NCBI RefSeq assembly: GCF_001431415.1
Contig: NZ_LDJI01000009.1
Span: 124,001 to 188,000 of the forward strand
Length of the DNA: 64,000 nucleotides
Reading direction: 5' to 3'
Source of the DNA: Stenotrophomonas humi
GTDB lineage: Bacteria; Pseudomonadota; Gammaproteobacteria; Xanthomonadales; Xanthomonadaceae
Positions 39,991 through 48,352 of the stretch are shown here, one piece after another (position 1 is the first letter of the stretch; each line of letters begins with the position of its first letter). The notes beneath the pieces are model-generated. The model had not been told where the DNA came from. It searched no databases and saw only the letters and a program-made list of their open reading frames with translations. The position numbers were made by a program, and so were the translations under genes.

Positions 39991-40616
39991 AGTGGCACAA
40001 CGTCGAGCAGAACAGCCCGGAGTGGGACGAACTGAAGCTGGGCCAGCCGGGATCATCGGCAGCGGCAACGTTCATGGCTCACTACGGAAAGGACTTCGGC
40101 GAACCGGCACAGAAGCTGGCGTTGCGGTATGCCCTTGAACGCGTCACAGGCCGGAAGTCTGAGCAGAACTTCAGCAACGCACACATGGAGCGCGGCCACG
40201 CTCAAGAGCCTATCGCCAAGATGCTCTATGAGGAGTTGCACTTCGTTGAAGTAACCAACGGCGGCTATTTCGACCATGCCGAATGGGGCGACTCACCTGA
40301 TGGCCTTGTCGATTCAGACGGGACTGTAGAGATCAAGTCGGTCATCGCGTCCGTCCACGAAGCAACGATCAAACGAGGCACGTTCGACTCTGCCTACAAG
40401 TGGCAAATCATCACGCATTTCGATGGAACAGGCCGCAACTGGGTGGACTACGCCAGCTACTGCGCCGACTACCCGGAATGGGATCAGTTGGTGGTCTATC
40501 GCACCTACCGCGACCAAGTCGAGAAAGAGTTGTCGATGCTTAGGGAGCGGCGCGAACAGTTCATTGAACTGATCAAAACCAAGGCCAGCGAAATCAACGA
40601 AAGGAAAGCCGCATGA
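39987..40616 (+). CDS. YqaJ/lambda-Exo family recombination exonuclease
   Basis: 209 residues from ATG 39987 (ATGA overlap). PD-(D/E)xK core: E around HMERGHAQEPIA, GDSPDGLVDSDGTVEIKS supplying D and E-x-K, then YKWQIITHFDGTG with a Gln. It digests the 5' strand of dsDNA to make 3' overhangs. No Redbeta or RecT-type annealase is adjacent, so the partner may be the preceding gene or the phage SSB. Confidence 0.85.
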   Translation: MKWHNVEQNSPEWDELKLGQPGSSAAATFMAHYGKDFGEPAQKLALRYALERVTGRKSEQNFSNAHMERGHAQEPIAKMLYEELHFVEVTNGGYFDHAEWGDSPDGLVDSDGTVEIKSVIASVHEATIKRGTFDSAYKWQIITHFDGTGRNWVDYASYCADYPEWDQLVVYRTYRDQVEKELSMLRERREQFIELIKTKASEINERKAA

Positions 40617-41023
40617 ACAATTTGAACGCAATCGGCCGCGTGGGCGGCAAGGACGCCGTTACTCGTTACACCCAAGCAGGCGAACCCGTTACCGGCTGGT
40701 CGATGGCTGTGGACTCTGGCTACGGCGATAAGAAGCAGACCATTTGGATCGACTGCTCAGCATGGGGCAAGCGTTTCGAGAAGGTCGCCGAATACATCAC
40801 CAAGGGCGTGCAGCTTGGCGTGACCGGCGAACTCGGCACCCGCGAACACGAAGGCAAGACCTACATCACCTTGCGCATCGCTGACGTGACCCTGGTGGGT
40901 GGCAAGCAGGAAAGCAGCGGCAACCAGCAGCAGGCCCAGCGTCCGGCGAGGCAGCAGCAGGAACCCGCCCAGCAGTCAGCGCCTCCCTCCGGCGATCCGC
41001 TCGACGACGACATCCCCTTCTAG
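40613..41023 (+). CDS. ssb: Single-stranded DNA-binding protein
   Basis: 136 residues. OB-fold sequence (GRVGGKDAVTRYTQAGEPVTGWSMAVD, IDCSAWGKRFEKVAEYITKGVQLGVTGELGTREHEGKTY) with Gln-rich linker and the acidic tip DDDIPF that recruits host partners. Shorter than chromosomal SSB (about 170-180 residues), as usual for phage. Confidence 0.92.
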   Translation: MNNLNAIGRVGGKDAVTRYTQAGEPVTGWSMAVDSGYGDKKQTIWIDCSAWGKRFEKVAEYITKGVQLGVTGELGTREHEGKTYITLRIADVTLVGGKQESSGNQQQAQRPARQQQEPAQQSAPPSGDPLDDDIPF

Positions 41024-41247
41024 GACCTACGGGGCGGAATGCGCAGTGGTGATGCGCTCATGTGCGGGAAAGAACCCCTGATGTAGTTCAGGGCTGGTAG
41101 CGAAAGCTAATCCGTTGGTGACGGCGGAACCGGCAGACCCGTTTGATGCTGGCGAATTGACGCGCTTTAGACCGTTAAACATAGGCTGGTTTGAGTCCAG
41201 CTAAGCCGGGATCACCTCCGGCCCGCCCCACCCTTTAGGAGCAAGAC
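41024..41247 (+). ncRNA. Candidate structured RNA element after ssb
   Basis: 224 bp without a gene that can form a string of hairpins: GCGCA/TGCGC (41041-41057), CCCTGA/TCAGGG (41076-41093), TAGC-GAAA-GCTA (41098-41109), CCGT/ACGG (41112-41124), CCGGC/GCTGG (41130-41152), GCTGG-TTTGAGT-CCAGC (41185-41201, like a tRNA T arm) and CCGG/CCGG (41206-41221). It ends with GGATCACCTCC, equal to the 16S rRNA 3' tail. Could be a cis-regulatory leader or a separate small RNA. Confidence 0.5.
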
Positions 41248-41511
41248 ATGAGCAACAACGGATGGATGCCGATTGAGTCGGCTCCGAAAGATGGAAGCGC
41301 GATCACTGTTTACGACATGTATCAGACGGACTTCAAGAAAAATTCAAACGGCATCTATAGGCAAACGGGACGCGACGGGTATGGAGTAGTTACGGCATGG
41401 TTTAAGGACGGCGCATGGCTGATGCACTCACGGGACGGGGTGGTGATTGCGTGCACCAATCCTGCCCACTGGATGCCCATCCCCGCTCCCCCGACCGGAG
41501 AAGACGAATGA
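41248..41511 (+). CDS. DUF551-like protein, 87 aa
   Basis: MPIESAPKDGSAITVYDMYQ, VVTAWFKDGAWLMHSRDG and NPAHWMPIPAPP are hallmarks of the small DUF551-type phage proteins. AGGAG lies 8 bp upstream. Function unknown. Confidence 0.75.
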   Translation: MSNNGWMPIESAPKDGSAITVYDMYQTDFKKNSNGIYRQTGRDGYGVVTAWFKDGAWLMHSRDGVVIACTNPAHWMPIPAPPTGEDE

Positions 41512-42674
41512 ACGGATACGACGCACAAGACATGGCGACTCAGGGCGCTGATGGGCATCGCGACGGCTATCAGGCTGGGTACGCGGATGCGGTGAAGGCG
41601 TTCGATGCTGAAAATCCCGTCTCAGCGCAGGAGGCGGTGGCTATCAACCAGTTCCGCCACCATGACAGTTCAGACTGGTATGACGTGACACCGGAAGACC
41701 ATCCGCACGTGTTCAACGATCCAGACTTCGTTGTCCGAACGGTCTACGCCGCCCCCGTCGCCGCAGCGCCGGTTGTCGAGGCGTTGAAACGGATCAAGCT
41801 GCGTCTGCACTTCCTCGATATGCCTGGCGAGTCAATGTGGGATCGTGGCGATGGCGTATGGGTGCCGGACTGGCGCTACGAAATCCAGTTGATCGAACAC
41901 GTCCTGCATGGCCGCCCCTTCACGGCCACTGAGAAGCCCACCGACACCCGCAAGCGGATCGAAGTGGCCAGCACCCCCGCAGCGCAGGGGATCTCCCTGC
42001 TGAACACCGCCTACTTTCAGGGTTGGGTGGCGGCGGCTGGGTGGGCTAGTCGTGATGATATTGTCGCCGATGAAGGGAGCAAGGCATATACGGCTGAGCG
42101 CGACCAACGGCTGCATGGACTGATCGACGCCAGCCCCAAGGCCGACGCGCGTACACCGAAGGCCGGGGAACAGATCGCAGATATTCTCATTGAATGGAGG
42201 CGTAACGAGATTGACGCTGGCTCTGCGCTGGCAGCCATAGAAGCCCACTTAGACGCCTGTACTTTTCAGCCGGCCAACGATTTGAACATCGGCTATGAAG
42301 CCGGGATGCGCCTTGAGCGTGAGGCTCAAGGGGCCAGCCCCAAGGGCGGCAGCGATGCGGAGTCGAGATTCGCTTTCTGCGCGAAGCATGAGGCGTTCCC
42401 CATACGCACCGAGGATGGTCGGAACTGGATCATGTTCGTTGCTACGGACCCGGCATACCCGAACATTCGGGCAGCCCATGTTGCCGCCACTCCCGAAGCA
42501 GCCATAGACGCCGCAATGCAGGCCAGCAGCGCCGAGGCTGGGGTCATGTGCGCAACTTGCCAGGACAGCGGCGAGGTGATCGGGCAAGAGGGTTCCGGCC
42601 CGGATGTTTACGACGTTACGGTGATATGCCCGCATTGCTCGCAGCAGGCCACCAGCGCCGAGGTGGGGTCGTGA
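41508..42674 (+). CDS. Composite early protein with C-terminal zinc-finger-like domain
   Basis: 388 residues from ATG 41508 (ATGA overlap). A mosaic of segments seen singly in small phage proteins: RDGYQAGYADAVKAF, DTRKRIEVAS, YFQGWVAAAGWASRDD. The end carries CATCQDSGEVIG and CPHCSQQ, probably one zinc site. No known function; it may be a fusion of two ancestral small genes. Confidence 0.65.
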   Translation: MNGYDAQDMATQGADGHRDGYQAGYADAVKAFDAENPVSAQEAVAINQFRHHDSSDWYDVTPEDHPHVFNDPDFVVRTVYAAPVAAAPVVEALKRIKLRLHFLDMPGESMWDRGDGVWVPDWRYEIQLIEHVLHGRPFTATEKPTDTRKRIEVASTPAAQGISLLNTAYFQGWVAAAGWASRDDIVADEGSKAYTAERDQRLHGLIDASPKADARTPKAGEQIADILIEWRRNEIDAGSALAAIEAHLDACTFQPANDLNIGYEAGMRLEREAQGASPKGGSDAESRFAFCAKHEAFPIRTEDGRNWIMFVATDPAYPNIRAAHVAATPEAAIDAAMQASSAEAGVMCATCQDSGEVIGQEGSGPDVYDVTVICPHCSQQATSAEVGS

Positions 42675-42889
42675 GCGCCCGTCGTCGTGTTGTCAGCAGC
42701 ACCCACCTGCACAATCTACCGTGGGAGGTCGCCTTCGTGTGCCAGCTAGATTGTGGCCACAGTCAGCGCGCTGAAGGACGGTATGACAGGTCCAGCCCTG
42801 TCGTGCGCGGCGTGCCTCCAAAGACAGTCACTTGCCACAAGTGCAGTCAACAGCCCACCAGCCACGGCGCGGGGGTGTCGGATGAGTGA
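42671..42889 (+). CDS. Small Cys-rich protein, 72 aa (GTG start)
   Basis: Starts GTG 42671 in a GTGA overlap with the upstream stop. CQLDCGHSQR and CHKCSQQP give a four-Cys knuckle likely to bind zinc. No ATG alternative exists near the overlap. Confidence 0.6.
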   Translation: MSARRRVVSSTHLHNLPWEVAFVCQLDCGHSQRAEGRYDRSSPVVRGVPPKTVTCHKCSQQPTSHGAGVSDE

Positions 42890-43052
42890 CGTAATCGAGT
42901 CGCTGCGCGCTGCACATAAGAGAAACCCGGACGGAATCGACGTTCTGTCGATGGCCTGCGGGATTCCTAAGAAGCGCCTGATGGAGCTGATTCGCGGCAA
43001 GGGTGACCCGCTTGATAAGCGGGAACAAATGATCTTGGAGGCCATGCGATGA
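42882..43052 (+). CDS. Small helical protein, possible HTH, 56 aa
   Basis: From ATG 42882, overlapping the upstream gene by 8 bp. GIDVLSMACGIPKKRLMELIRGKGDPLDKREQMI has the spacing of a lambda-type helix-turn-helix. May be a regulator. Confidence 0.6.
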   Translation: MSDVIESLRAAHKRNPDGIDVLSMACGIPKKRLMELIRGKGDPLDKREQMILEAMR

Positions 43053-43615
43053 CCGATGACCAACAGCGCGCCAGGGAGTTGCTGGCGCAAGAGTACGAGA
43101 GTCGCGGACTACACCAATCGGCCCGAGACATTCGGACAAACCGGATGGATGAGCATTTGGGATGGGTGCGCGAGGCAAACATGGCCCTCGCAGCCATCAC
43201 CGCCGCCCTGCGCGCCGCGCCGGATGCTGTAGCCCTGCGCACGGCAATGGAAACGCTGGAGCAGATCGCATCGGCACCGGATGACAAAGGCGCGAAGTTC
43301 AACGCGGCCGGCACCATGGCGTTCTTGACGACGCAGGGTGCAGTAGGGCCGGAGTGGCGGCCAATCGAGACTGCGCCGGAAGGCAGGTTGGTAGTCGTCG
43401 GATGGATGGATACCGAAGACTCGCACTACCCAGAGAATTACGATTTCGACTATCTAGAGGATGGGCTCTGGGCGAAGCATGCAGATTGCGTCGAGCATGC
43501 TCATGCAGTCGCCCCGCCCGGCAGCAAGATGCCGAAGGAACAACCGCCGTACCAATGGTGGATGGACCTGCCTGCGTTCCCCGCCGCCCGCCCGCAGGGG
43601 GTGAAGGATGTCTAA
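43049..43615 (+). CDS. DUF551-containing early protein, 188 aa
   Basis: N-terminal helical part (ARELLAQEYESRGL, ALRAAPDAVALRTAMETLEQI) followed by the DUF551 core (WRPIETAPEGRLVVVGWMD, YQWWMDLP). Related in domain to the 41248-41511 product, so this operon has two DUF551 copies. ATGA-coupled upstream. Confidence 0.7.
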   Translation: MTDDQQRARELLAQEYESRGLHQSARDIRTNRMDEHLGWVREANMALAAITAALRAAPDAVALRTAMETLEQIASAPDDKGAKFNAAGTMAFLTTQGAVGPEWRPIETAPEGRLVVVGWMDTEDSHYPENYDFDYLEDGLWAKHADCVEHAHAVAPPGSKMPKEQPPYQWWMDLPAFPAARPQGVKDV

Positions 43616-43925
43616 GCCGTGCGATTCAACCTGCGAAAAGTGCGGGGGCAGCGACATTACTCTCTCCTTCCACGCGAAGGATGAGCTGCTTCGATCAGAC
43701 GAATATGGGCGCTGCCGAAATCGGTTTGGCGCTAGCAACGGCTCTTACGGAATCCGTGTTTTCAGGGATCACATCTCATACAACTGCCGAACCTGCCAGT
43801 TCAAATGGCAAGGCCTGCCTATGCCAAAGCCGCGCAAGACGAAGCCAGCGGACAGCCCGCAGGAGGCGAGCGATGCGAGTAAGGCACCCGAGGCACTGAA
43901 AGGAGGGGAAGATGAGCGCGGCTGA
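43608..43925 (+). CDS. Zinc-ribbon-like protein, 105 aa
   Basis: CEKCGGSDITLSFHAKDE near the start and CRTCQFKW later form a four-Cys ribbon. The C-terminal 35 residues are Pro/Ala/Lys-rich and disordered. It overlaps excisionase by 14 bp. Confidence 0.65.
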   Translation: MSKPCDSTCEKCGGSDITLSFHAKDELLRSDEYGRCRNRFGASNGSYGIRVFRDHISYNCRTCQFKWQGLPMPKPRKTKPADSPQEASDASKAPEALKGGEDERG

Positions 43926-44238
43926 GAGATTGCCAGACCTGTATACCGAGGCTTTCGCGGCTGCATATCTTGGCGTTGCTGAGATCACCCTGCGCCGAAT
44001 CCGAAAGCGCGGACACATCGGCCACGTCCGCATAGGAAAGGCCGTCAAGTACACCGAACACCACCTACTGAAATACCTGGAGCAGCAAACGTGTCAGCCC
44101 GATTCCGCCTTGGCGACTACTGGATCGAACAGCGCAAAGGATCTGCCGTCTGGTACCGGGCGTGGCGTGACGCGAGCGGATGCAAGCAGCGCGCTTCGCT
44201 TGGCACAAGAGACATTGCAGAAGCACAAGTCGCACTAG
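43912..44238 (+). CDS. Excisionase-like HTH protein
   Basis: 108 residues. MerR-type winged helix in the first 60 residues (YTEAFAAAYLGVAEITLRRIRKRGHIGHVRIGKAVKYTEHHLLKYLE), typical of excisionases and of helix-turn-helix 17 proteins. The C-terminal 50 residues lie over the integrase 5' end in another frame. Adjacent to int as expected for Xis; alters directionality of recombination. Confidence 0.72.
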   Translation: MSAAERLPDLYTEAFAAAYLGVAEITLRRIRKRGHIGHVRIGKAVKYTEHHLLKYLEQQTCQPDSALATTGSNSAKDLPSGTGRGVTRADASSALRLAQETLQKHKSH

Positions 44239-45284
44239 CGCGGTGGTACGTCGAGAACGCAGCGATGCTCAATCAGGCGCCGCAGGACGTGCTGCTTGAT
44301 ACCGTGTTGACGCGGTACCTCGCCCAACACGGGGATGGCCTCGCCAGCAAGGACAGCGCCAAGCGCGGCGTTGCGCTGTGGCGCGAGTGGTGGAAGCCGA
44401 ATGATGCTGTTGCCGACATCACCATTGGCCGCCAGGAGGACTTCCTCAAATGGCTGCGCGACAAGCAATACAGTGAGGGCTATTCACGCCGCATCTTGGG
44501 CGTGGGGAAATCGGCGTTAAATCGAGCATGGAAGCGCGGCGAGATCGCCCAGGTTCCCTTTGTGGAATTGCCGCCAATTGGTGACGCCTACCCTCACTAC
44601 GCGACGCGCGAGCAGGTTGTGCGCCTACTGAATGCGCCAATGCCGGAGCACATCTGGGCGATGCTCCTTATCCGCCTGTGCACCGGCTGCCGTGGTGATG
44701 CTGCGCATGACCTGCAGGTTTTCCAGATCGACAGGCGCGCTGGCCTGATTCGCCTGAATCCGCCGGGACGCAAGCAGACGAAGAAGTACCGGCCGGTCGT
44801 GCCTCTGCTACCCGTTCTGGACGCCTACCTGGAAACGGCCAAGCCATCGGCCTGCGTGGTGCACTGGCACGGCAAGCGCGTGGCGTCCGTCAAAACCACT
44901 TGGCGCAAGATCCGAATGGCTGCCGCACTTCCGGTGTGGTTCGTTCCGAAAACGATCCGCCACACGGTCGCGACGTGGCTTCGTCAACGCGGCGTGCCTG
45001 CATGGGAAGTGTCGGGATTGCTCGGCCACCATGCGGGCGGAACGACAGACGCATATGCCAAGTTCGACCCGTCATATCTGGGTGAAGCACGAAAAGCGTT
45101 GATTGAGATACTCGCCGATCTGGCGAAAGATGTTCCGAGATTGTCGGAGCTGATTGGGGTCAGTGTGGGGTCAGTTGACCCGCAGACCCCATCAATTGAT
45201 TCCACTGAAAGCACTGCTACATCTAGGCTTAAAGTGGTGGGCGGTACAGGGTTCGAACCTGTGACCCCTACCATGTCAAGGTAG
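44091..45284 (+). CDS. int: Tyrosine-recombinase integrase with stop codon formed at attR
   Basis: 397 residues from GTG 44091. Catalytic residues: R201 (CTGCR), R290 in KTIR (box II Lys instead of His), H313 (LGHH) and Y322. The last 16 codons lie in the att core and encode the GGTGFEPVTPTMSR string that comes from antisense tRNA. The TAG uses the last core T plus two host bases. In the circle the frame would run on for nine more codons. Host-target tRNA-Val(GAC). Confidence 0.93.
   Translation: MSARFRLGDYWIEQRKGSAVWYRAWRDASGCKQRASLGTRDIAEAQVALARWYVENAAMLNQAPQDVLLDTVLTRYLAQHGDGLASKDSAKRGVALWREWWKPNDAVADITIGRQEDFLKWLRDKQYSEGYSRRILGVGKSALNRAWKRGEIAQVPFVELPPIGDAYPHYATREQVVRLLNAPMPEHIWAMLLIRLCTGCRGDAAHDLQVFQIDRRAGLIRLNPPGRKQTKKYRPVVPLLPVLDAYLETAKPSACVVHWHGKRVASVKTTWRKIRMAAALPVWFVPKTIRHTVATWLRQRGVPAWEVSGLLGHHAGGTTDAYAKFDPSYLGEARKALIEILADLAKDVPRLSELIGVSVGSVDPQTPSIDSTESTATSRLKVVGGTGFEPVTPTMSR
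45155..45173. promoter_or_regulatory. Putative integrase arm-type sites, right side
   Basis: TGGGGTCAGTGTGGGGTCA, two TGGGGTCA units 11 bp apart, inside the integrase C-terminal coding region. Differs by one base from the left copy at 7611-7629. Confidence 0.5.
45232..45282. repeat. attR core: 51-bp repeat within intact tRNA-Val gene
   Basis: Exact match to 7476-7526. It restores the 3' part of tRNA-Val, so the host gene stays functional after integration. Confidence 0.95.
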
Positions 45285-45309
45285 TGCTCTACCGCTGAGC
45301 TAACCGCCC
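45235..45309 (-). tRNA. tRNA-Val (GAC anticodon), prophage attachment gene
   Basis: 75 nt with encoded CCA. Acceptor GGGCGGT with ACCGCCC, anticodon loop TTGACAT giving GAC, T loop TTCGAAC. The 5' half is host DNA and the 3' half is the phage-borne core. Confidence 0.96.
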
Positions 45310-45406
45310 TTCTCAGCAACAATTTCTTCGTTGCGAGGGCGCGTATCTTAACCAACGAAACAGGGAAGGACAATAGATTTCTTCAAAAATCTTCACATTG
45401 CCTTCC

Positions 45407-47422
45407 TCAACCCAGATTCGCCTCCTTCAAGCGGTGAATCTGGTCGCGTACGCGGGCTGCGTCCTCGAACTCCAGGTCACGTGCATGTTGGTACATCTTC
45501 TGCTCCAGCTCCTTGATCCGGGCCACCAGCCGGGCCGGATCCATCGGCAGATAGTCCGCTTCCGGCTCGGCCACGCGGCGCCCCCTGCCCTTGACTGCCG
45601 ACTTGGCCGAACCCTCCTCATGCGCGCCTTCGAGGATATCGACAATCGGCCGTGCCACCGACTTGGGCACGATGCCGTGGGCTTCGTTGTATTCCACCTG
45701 CTTCTGCCGACGCCGGTCCGTCTCGTCGATGGCCACCTGCATCGAGCGGGTCATCTTGTCCGCATACAGAATCGCCTTGCCACGCAGGTTGCGCGCGGCG
45801 CGGCCGATGGTCTGGATCAGCGAGCCGCTTGAACGCAGGAAGCCTTCCTTGTCCGCATCGAGGATGGCGACCAGTGAAACCTCGGGCATATCCAGGCCTT
45901 CGCGCAGCAGGTTGATGCCGACCAGCACATCGAATTTGCCCAGGCGCAGGTCGCGGATGATCTCCACACGCTCCACCGTGTCGATGTCCGAGTGCAAGTA
46001 ACGCACGCGGATGCCGTGCTCACTCAGGTACTCGGTGAGGTTCTCGGCCATGCGCTTGGTCAAGGTCGTGACCAGCACGCGGTCGCCCATCTTGATGCGC
46101 GCATTGCATTCGGACATCAGGTCGTCAACCTGCGTGCCGACCGGACGGATCTCGATCTGTGGGTCGATCAGGCCGGTCGGGCGCACCACCAGCTCGGTGA
46201 TGTCATCGCCCGACTCGCGCAGTTCATACGGGCCCGGCGTAGCGGACACATAAATGCTGCGCGGCGAGCGCGCCTCCCATTCCTCGAAACGCAGTGGACG
46301 ATTGTCCAGCGCCGACGGCATGCGGAAACCGAACTCCACCAGCGTCTCCTTGCGCGAACGGTCGCCTTTGTACATCGCACCGATCTGCGGAATGGTGACG
46401 TGCGATTCGTCGATCACCAGCAGCGCATCCGCCGGCAGGTAATCAAACAGCGTTGGTGGCGGCTCACCCGGCGCCTTGCCGGTGAGATGCCGCGAGTAGT
46501 TCTCGATGCCGTTGCAGTACCCCACCTCGGCCATCATCTCCAGATCGAACTGGGTGCGCTGCGCCAGGCGCTGCGCTTCCACCAGTTTGTTCTGCGCGTA
46601 CAGCTGCTCCAACCGCTCCTTCAACTCCACCTTGATGGTTTCGACCGCAGCCAGCACCCGCTCGCGCGTGGTGGCGTAATGCGTCTTCGGGTAGATGGTG
46701 TAGCGCTGCATCTTGCGCAGGCTTTCGCCGGTAAGCGGATCGAACATGCTCAGCTGCTCGATCTCGCCATCGAACAACTCGATGCGCACCGCCTCGCTGT
46801 CCAGCTCGGCGGGAAATACATCAATAACCTCACCACGCACACGGAACGTACCGCGCTGCAGCTCATACTCGTTGCGCGTGTACTGCAACTGGGTGAGATG
46901 CTTGATCAGGTCGCGCTGGTCGATGCGCTCACCAGTTGAAAGGATCAACCGCAACGACAGGTAATCCTCCGGTGCGCCGAGGCCATAGATCGCCGACACC
47001 GTGGCCACCACGATCGCATCTGGCCGCGACAGCAGGGTCTTGGTCGCGGCCAGCCGCATCTGTTCGATGTGCTCATTGATCGAACTGTCCTTCTCGATGA
47101 AGGTGTCCGATGACGGCACATAGGCCTCGGGCTGGTAGTAGTCGTAGTAGCTGACGAAGTACTCCACCGCGTTGTGCGGGAAGAACGCCTTGAACTCGCC
47201 ATACAACTGCGCGGCCAGCGTCTTGTTCGGCGCCATCACCAACGTGGGGCGCTGCACCTGCTGCACGACATTGGCGATGGTGTAGGTCTTGCCCGAGCCG
47301 GTGACGCCCAGCAGTGTCTGCTTGGCGATACCGGCCTCGAAATTCGCCACCAGTTTCTCGATGGCAGCGGGCTGGTCACCGGCCGGGGAATACGGCGATA
47401 CGAGCTGAAAGCGATCGGACAT
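45407..47422 (-). CDS. uvrB: Excinuclease ABC subunit B
   Basis: 671 residues from ATG 47422 (MSDRFQLV); the frame extends upstream without conserved sequence. Walker A GVTGSGKT (39-46), beta-hairpin region [12 protein letters not shown], helicase motifs DESH and the QTIGRAARN block, and a C-terminal UVR motif ([31 protein letters not shown]). Loads onto damage with UvrA and recruits UvrC. Length matches the family (about 670). Confidence 0.98.
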   Translation of the reverse strand: MSDRFQLVSPYSPAGDQPAAIEKLVANFEAGIAKQTLLGVTGSGKTYTIANVVQQVQRPTLVMAPNKTLAAQLYGEFKAFFPHNAVEYFVSYYDYYQPEAYVPSSDTFIEKDSSINEHIEQMRLAATKTLLSRPDAIVVATVSAIYGLGAPEDYLSLRLILSTGERIDQRDLIKHLTQLQYTRNEYELQRGTFRVRGEVIDVFPAELDSEAVRIELFDGEIEQLSMFDPLTGESLRKMQRYTIYPKTHYATTRERVLAAVETIKVELKERLEQLYAQNKLVEAQRLAQRTQFDLEMMAEVGYCNGIENYSRHLTGKAPGEPPPTLFDYLPADALLVIDESHVTIPQIGAMYKGDRSRKETLVEFGFRMPSALDNRPLRFEEWEARSPRSIYVSATPGPYELRESGDDITELVVRPTGLIDPQIEIRPVGTQVDDLMSECNARIKMGDRVLVTTLTKRMAENLTEYLSEHGIRVRYLHSDIDTVERVEIIRDLRLGKFDVLVGINLLREGLDMPEVSLVAILDADKEGFLRSSGSLIQTIGRAARNLRGKAILYADKMTRSMQVAIDETDRRRQKQVEYNEAHGIVPKSVARPIVDILEGAHEEGSAKSAVKGRGRRVAEPEADYLPMDPARLVARIKELEQKMYQHARDLEFEDAARVRDQIHRLKEANLG

Positions 47423-47575
47423 GGGGAGCACTTGCCTGCGTGGACTGCCCAGTATAGCCAGCAGGGGGATGACGACCTGCCACGGATCAGCCCCACGTTC
47501 AGCCCCGCCGGCAACCGACTGGCGAGCCAATGCCAACCGGCAACCCTAGCCAAGTCCCACCCGGCAAGGTCGCAC

Positions 47576-48139
47576 ATGTCCCGCCCTCCCCACTTCCCAC
47601 GGCAGCTGCACGTCCTCTCGCCAAAAGGGTTCACCCTGATCGAACTGCTGGCCGGCCTGGCGGTACTCGCATTGCTGGCAGCCCTCGCCGCGCCATCCCT
47701 GGCGGCCCTGCTGGAGCGGCACCACGCCCTTGCCGCCGAGCATGCCCTGATCCACCACCTGCAGCTGGCAAGGATGGCCGCCATTACCCAGCGGAAACCG
47801 GCGGTGCTATGCCCTTCGCTCGATGGCCATCATTGCAGCGGCCGGAATGACTGGAGCATCGGCTGGCTGGTGTTTGTTGACCGACACGGCAAGCGCACAC
47901 TCAGGGATCCCGCAGATATCGTCCGCAGCGACACCCATCCCACCACGTCAAAACTCAGGCTCGTCAGCACACGCGGCAGGTCCAGCATCCGCTACCAGCC
48001 GGATGGGCACAGCACTGGATCAAACCTGACCATTTCCATCTGCAGCAAGGACGGCGCAATGCTCGCGCAGGTCATCGTCAACAACGCCGGTCGGGCACGC
48101 AGCCAGCGCCCCAAGACGCCACGGGCCTGCACTGAATGA
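47576..48139 (+). CDS. Type IV pilus minor pseudopilin, GspH/FimT family
   Basis: 187 residues. Prepilin cleavage motif G-FTLIELL near residue 18-25 with an unusually basic 17-residue leader, a hydrophobic helix (AGLAVLALLAALAAPSLAALL), then the GspH beta domain (GWLVFVDRHGKR, SSIRYQPDG, LTISICSKDG). Likely processed by PilD and part of the pilus initiation complex. It stands alone beside uvrB and tRNA-Asn. Confidence 0.85.
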   Translation: MSRPPHFPRQLHVLSPKGFTLIELLAGLAVLALLAALAAPSLAALLERHHALAAEHALIHHLQLARMAAITQRKPAVLCPSLDGHHCSGRNDWSIGWLVFVDRHGKRTLRDPADIVRSDTHPTTSKLRLVSTRGRSSIRYQPDGHSTGSNLTISICSKDGAMLAQVIVNNAGRARSQRPKTPRACTE

Positions 48140-48200
48140 GCAAACAGCAGCAGATGAATGGTTGCACGGTCCGCTCAGGACGATTAGAATACGCCTCCCC

Positions 48201-48277
48201 GCCCGAATAGCTCAGCCGGTTAGAGCACTTGACTGTTAATCAGGGGGTCGTTGGTTCGAGTCCAACTTCGGGCGCCA
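48201..48277 (+). tRNA. tRNA-Asn (GTT anticodon), copy 1
   Basis: 77 nt with encoded CCA. Anticodon loop CTGTTAA gives GTT. Identical in sequence to the opposite-strand copy at 48688-48764. Confidence 0.97.
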
Positions 48278-48284
48278 GATTAAA

Positions 48285-48320
48285 CAAAAAAGCCTGCGAG
48301 CAATCGCAGGCTTTTTTGTT
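48285..48320 (+). terminator. Intrinsic terminator of tRNA-Asn copy 1
   Basis: AAGCCTGCGA-gcaa-TCGCAGGCTT with A run before and TTTTTTG after. Confidence 0.88.
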
Positions 48321-48352
48321 GCCAGATATTCCTGCCCGGTGACGCACTGACG

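Larger units (their letters stand above)
7476..45282. mobile_element. Complete temperate prophage, P22/lambda-type podovirus-like, in tRNA-Val(GAC)
   Basis: Flanked by an exact 51-bp repeat (7476-7526 and 45232-45282). It contains genes for integration/excision, immunity, replication, recombination, lysis, packaging, capsid and tail, with no obvious gross disruption. The virion genes follow the order of P22 (terminase, portal, scaffold, coat, 4, 10, 14, 7, 20, 16, tail). The excised circle would be about 37,756 bp. Whether it is inducible cannot be told from sequence. Confidence 0.95.

Noticed and set aside
41076-41124. Hammerhead ribozyme
   Set aside because: CTGATG and GAAA occur, but the conserved CTGATGA core and stem order are not met.
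41130-41209. Complete tRNA in the structured element
   Set aside because: A T-arm-like stem-loop is present, but no matching acceptor stem or seven-base anticodon loop could be built.
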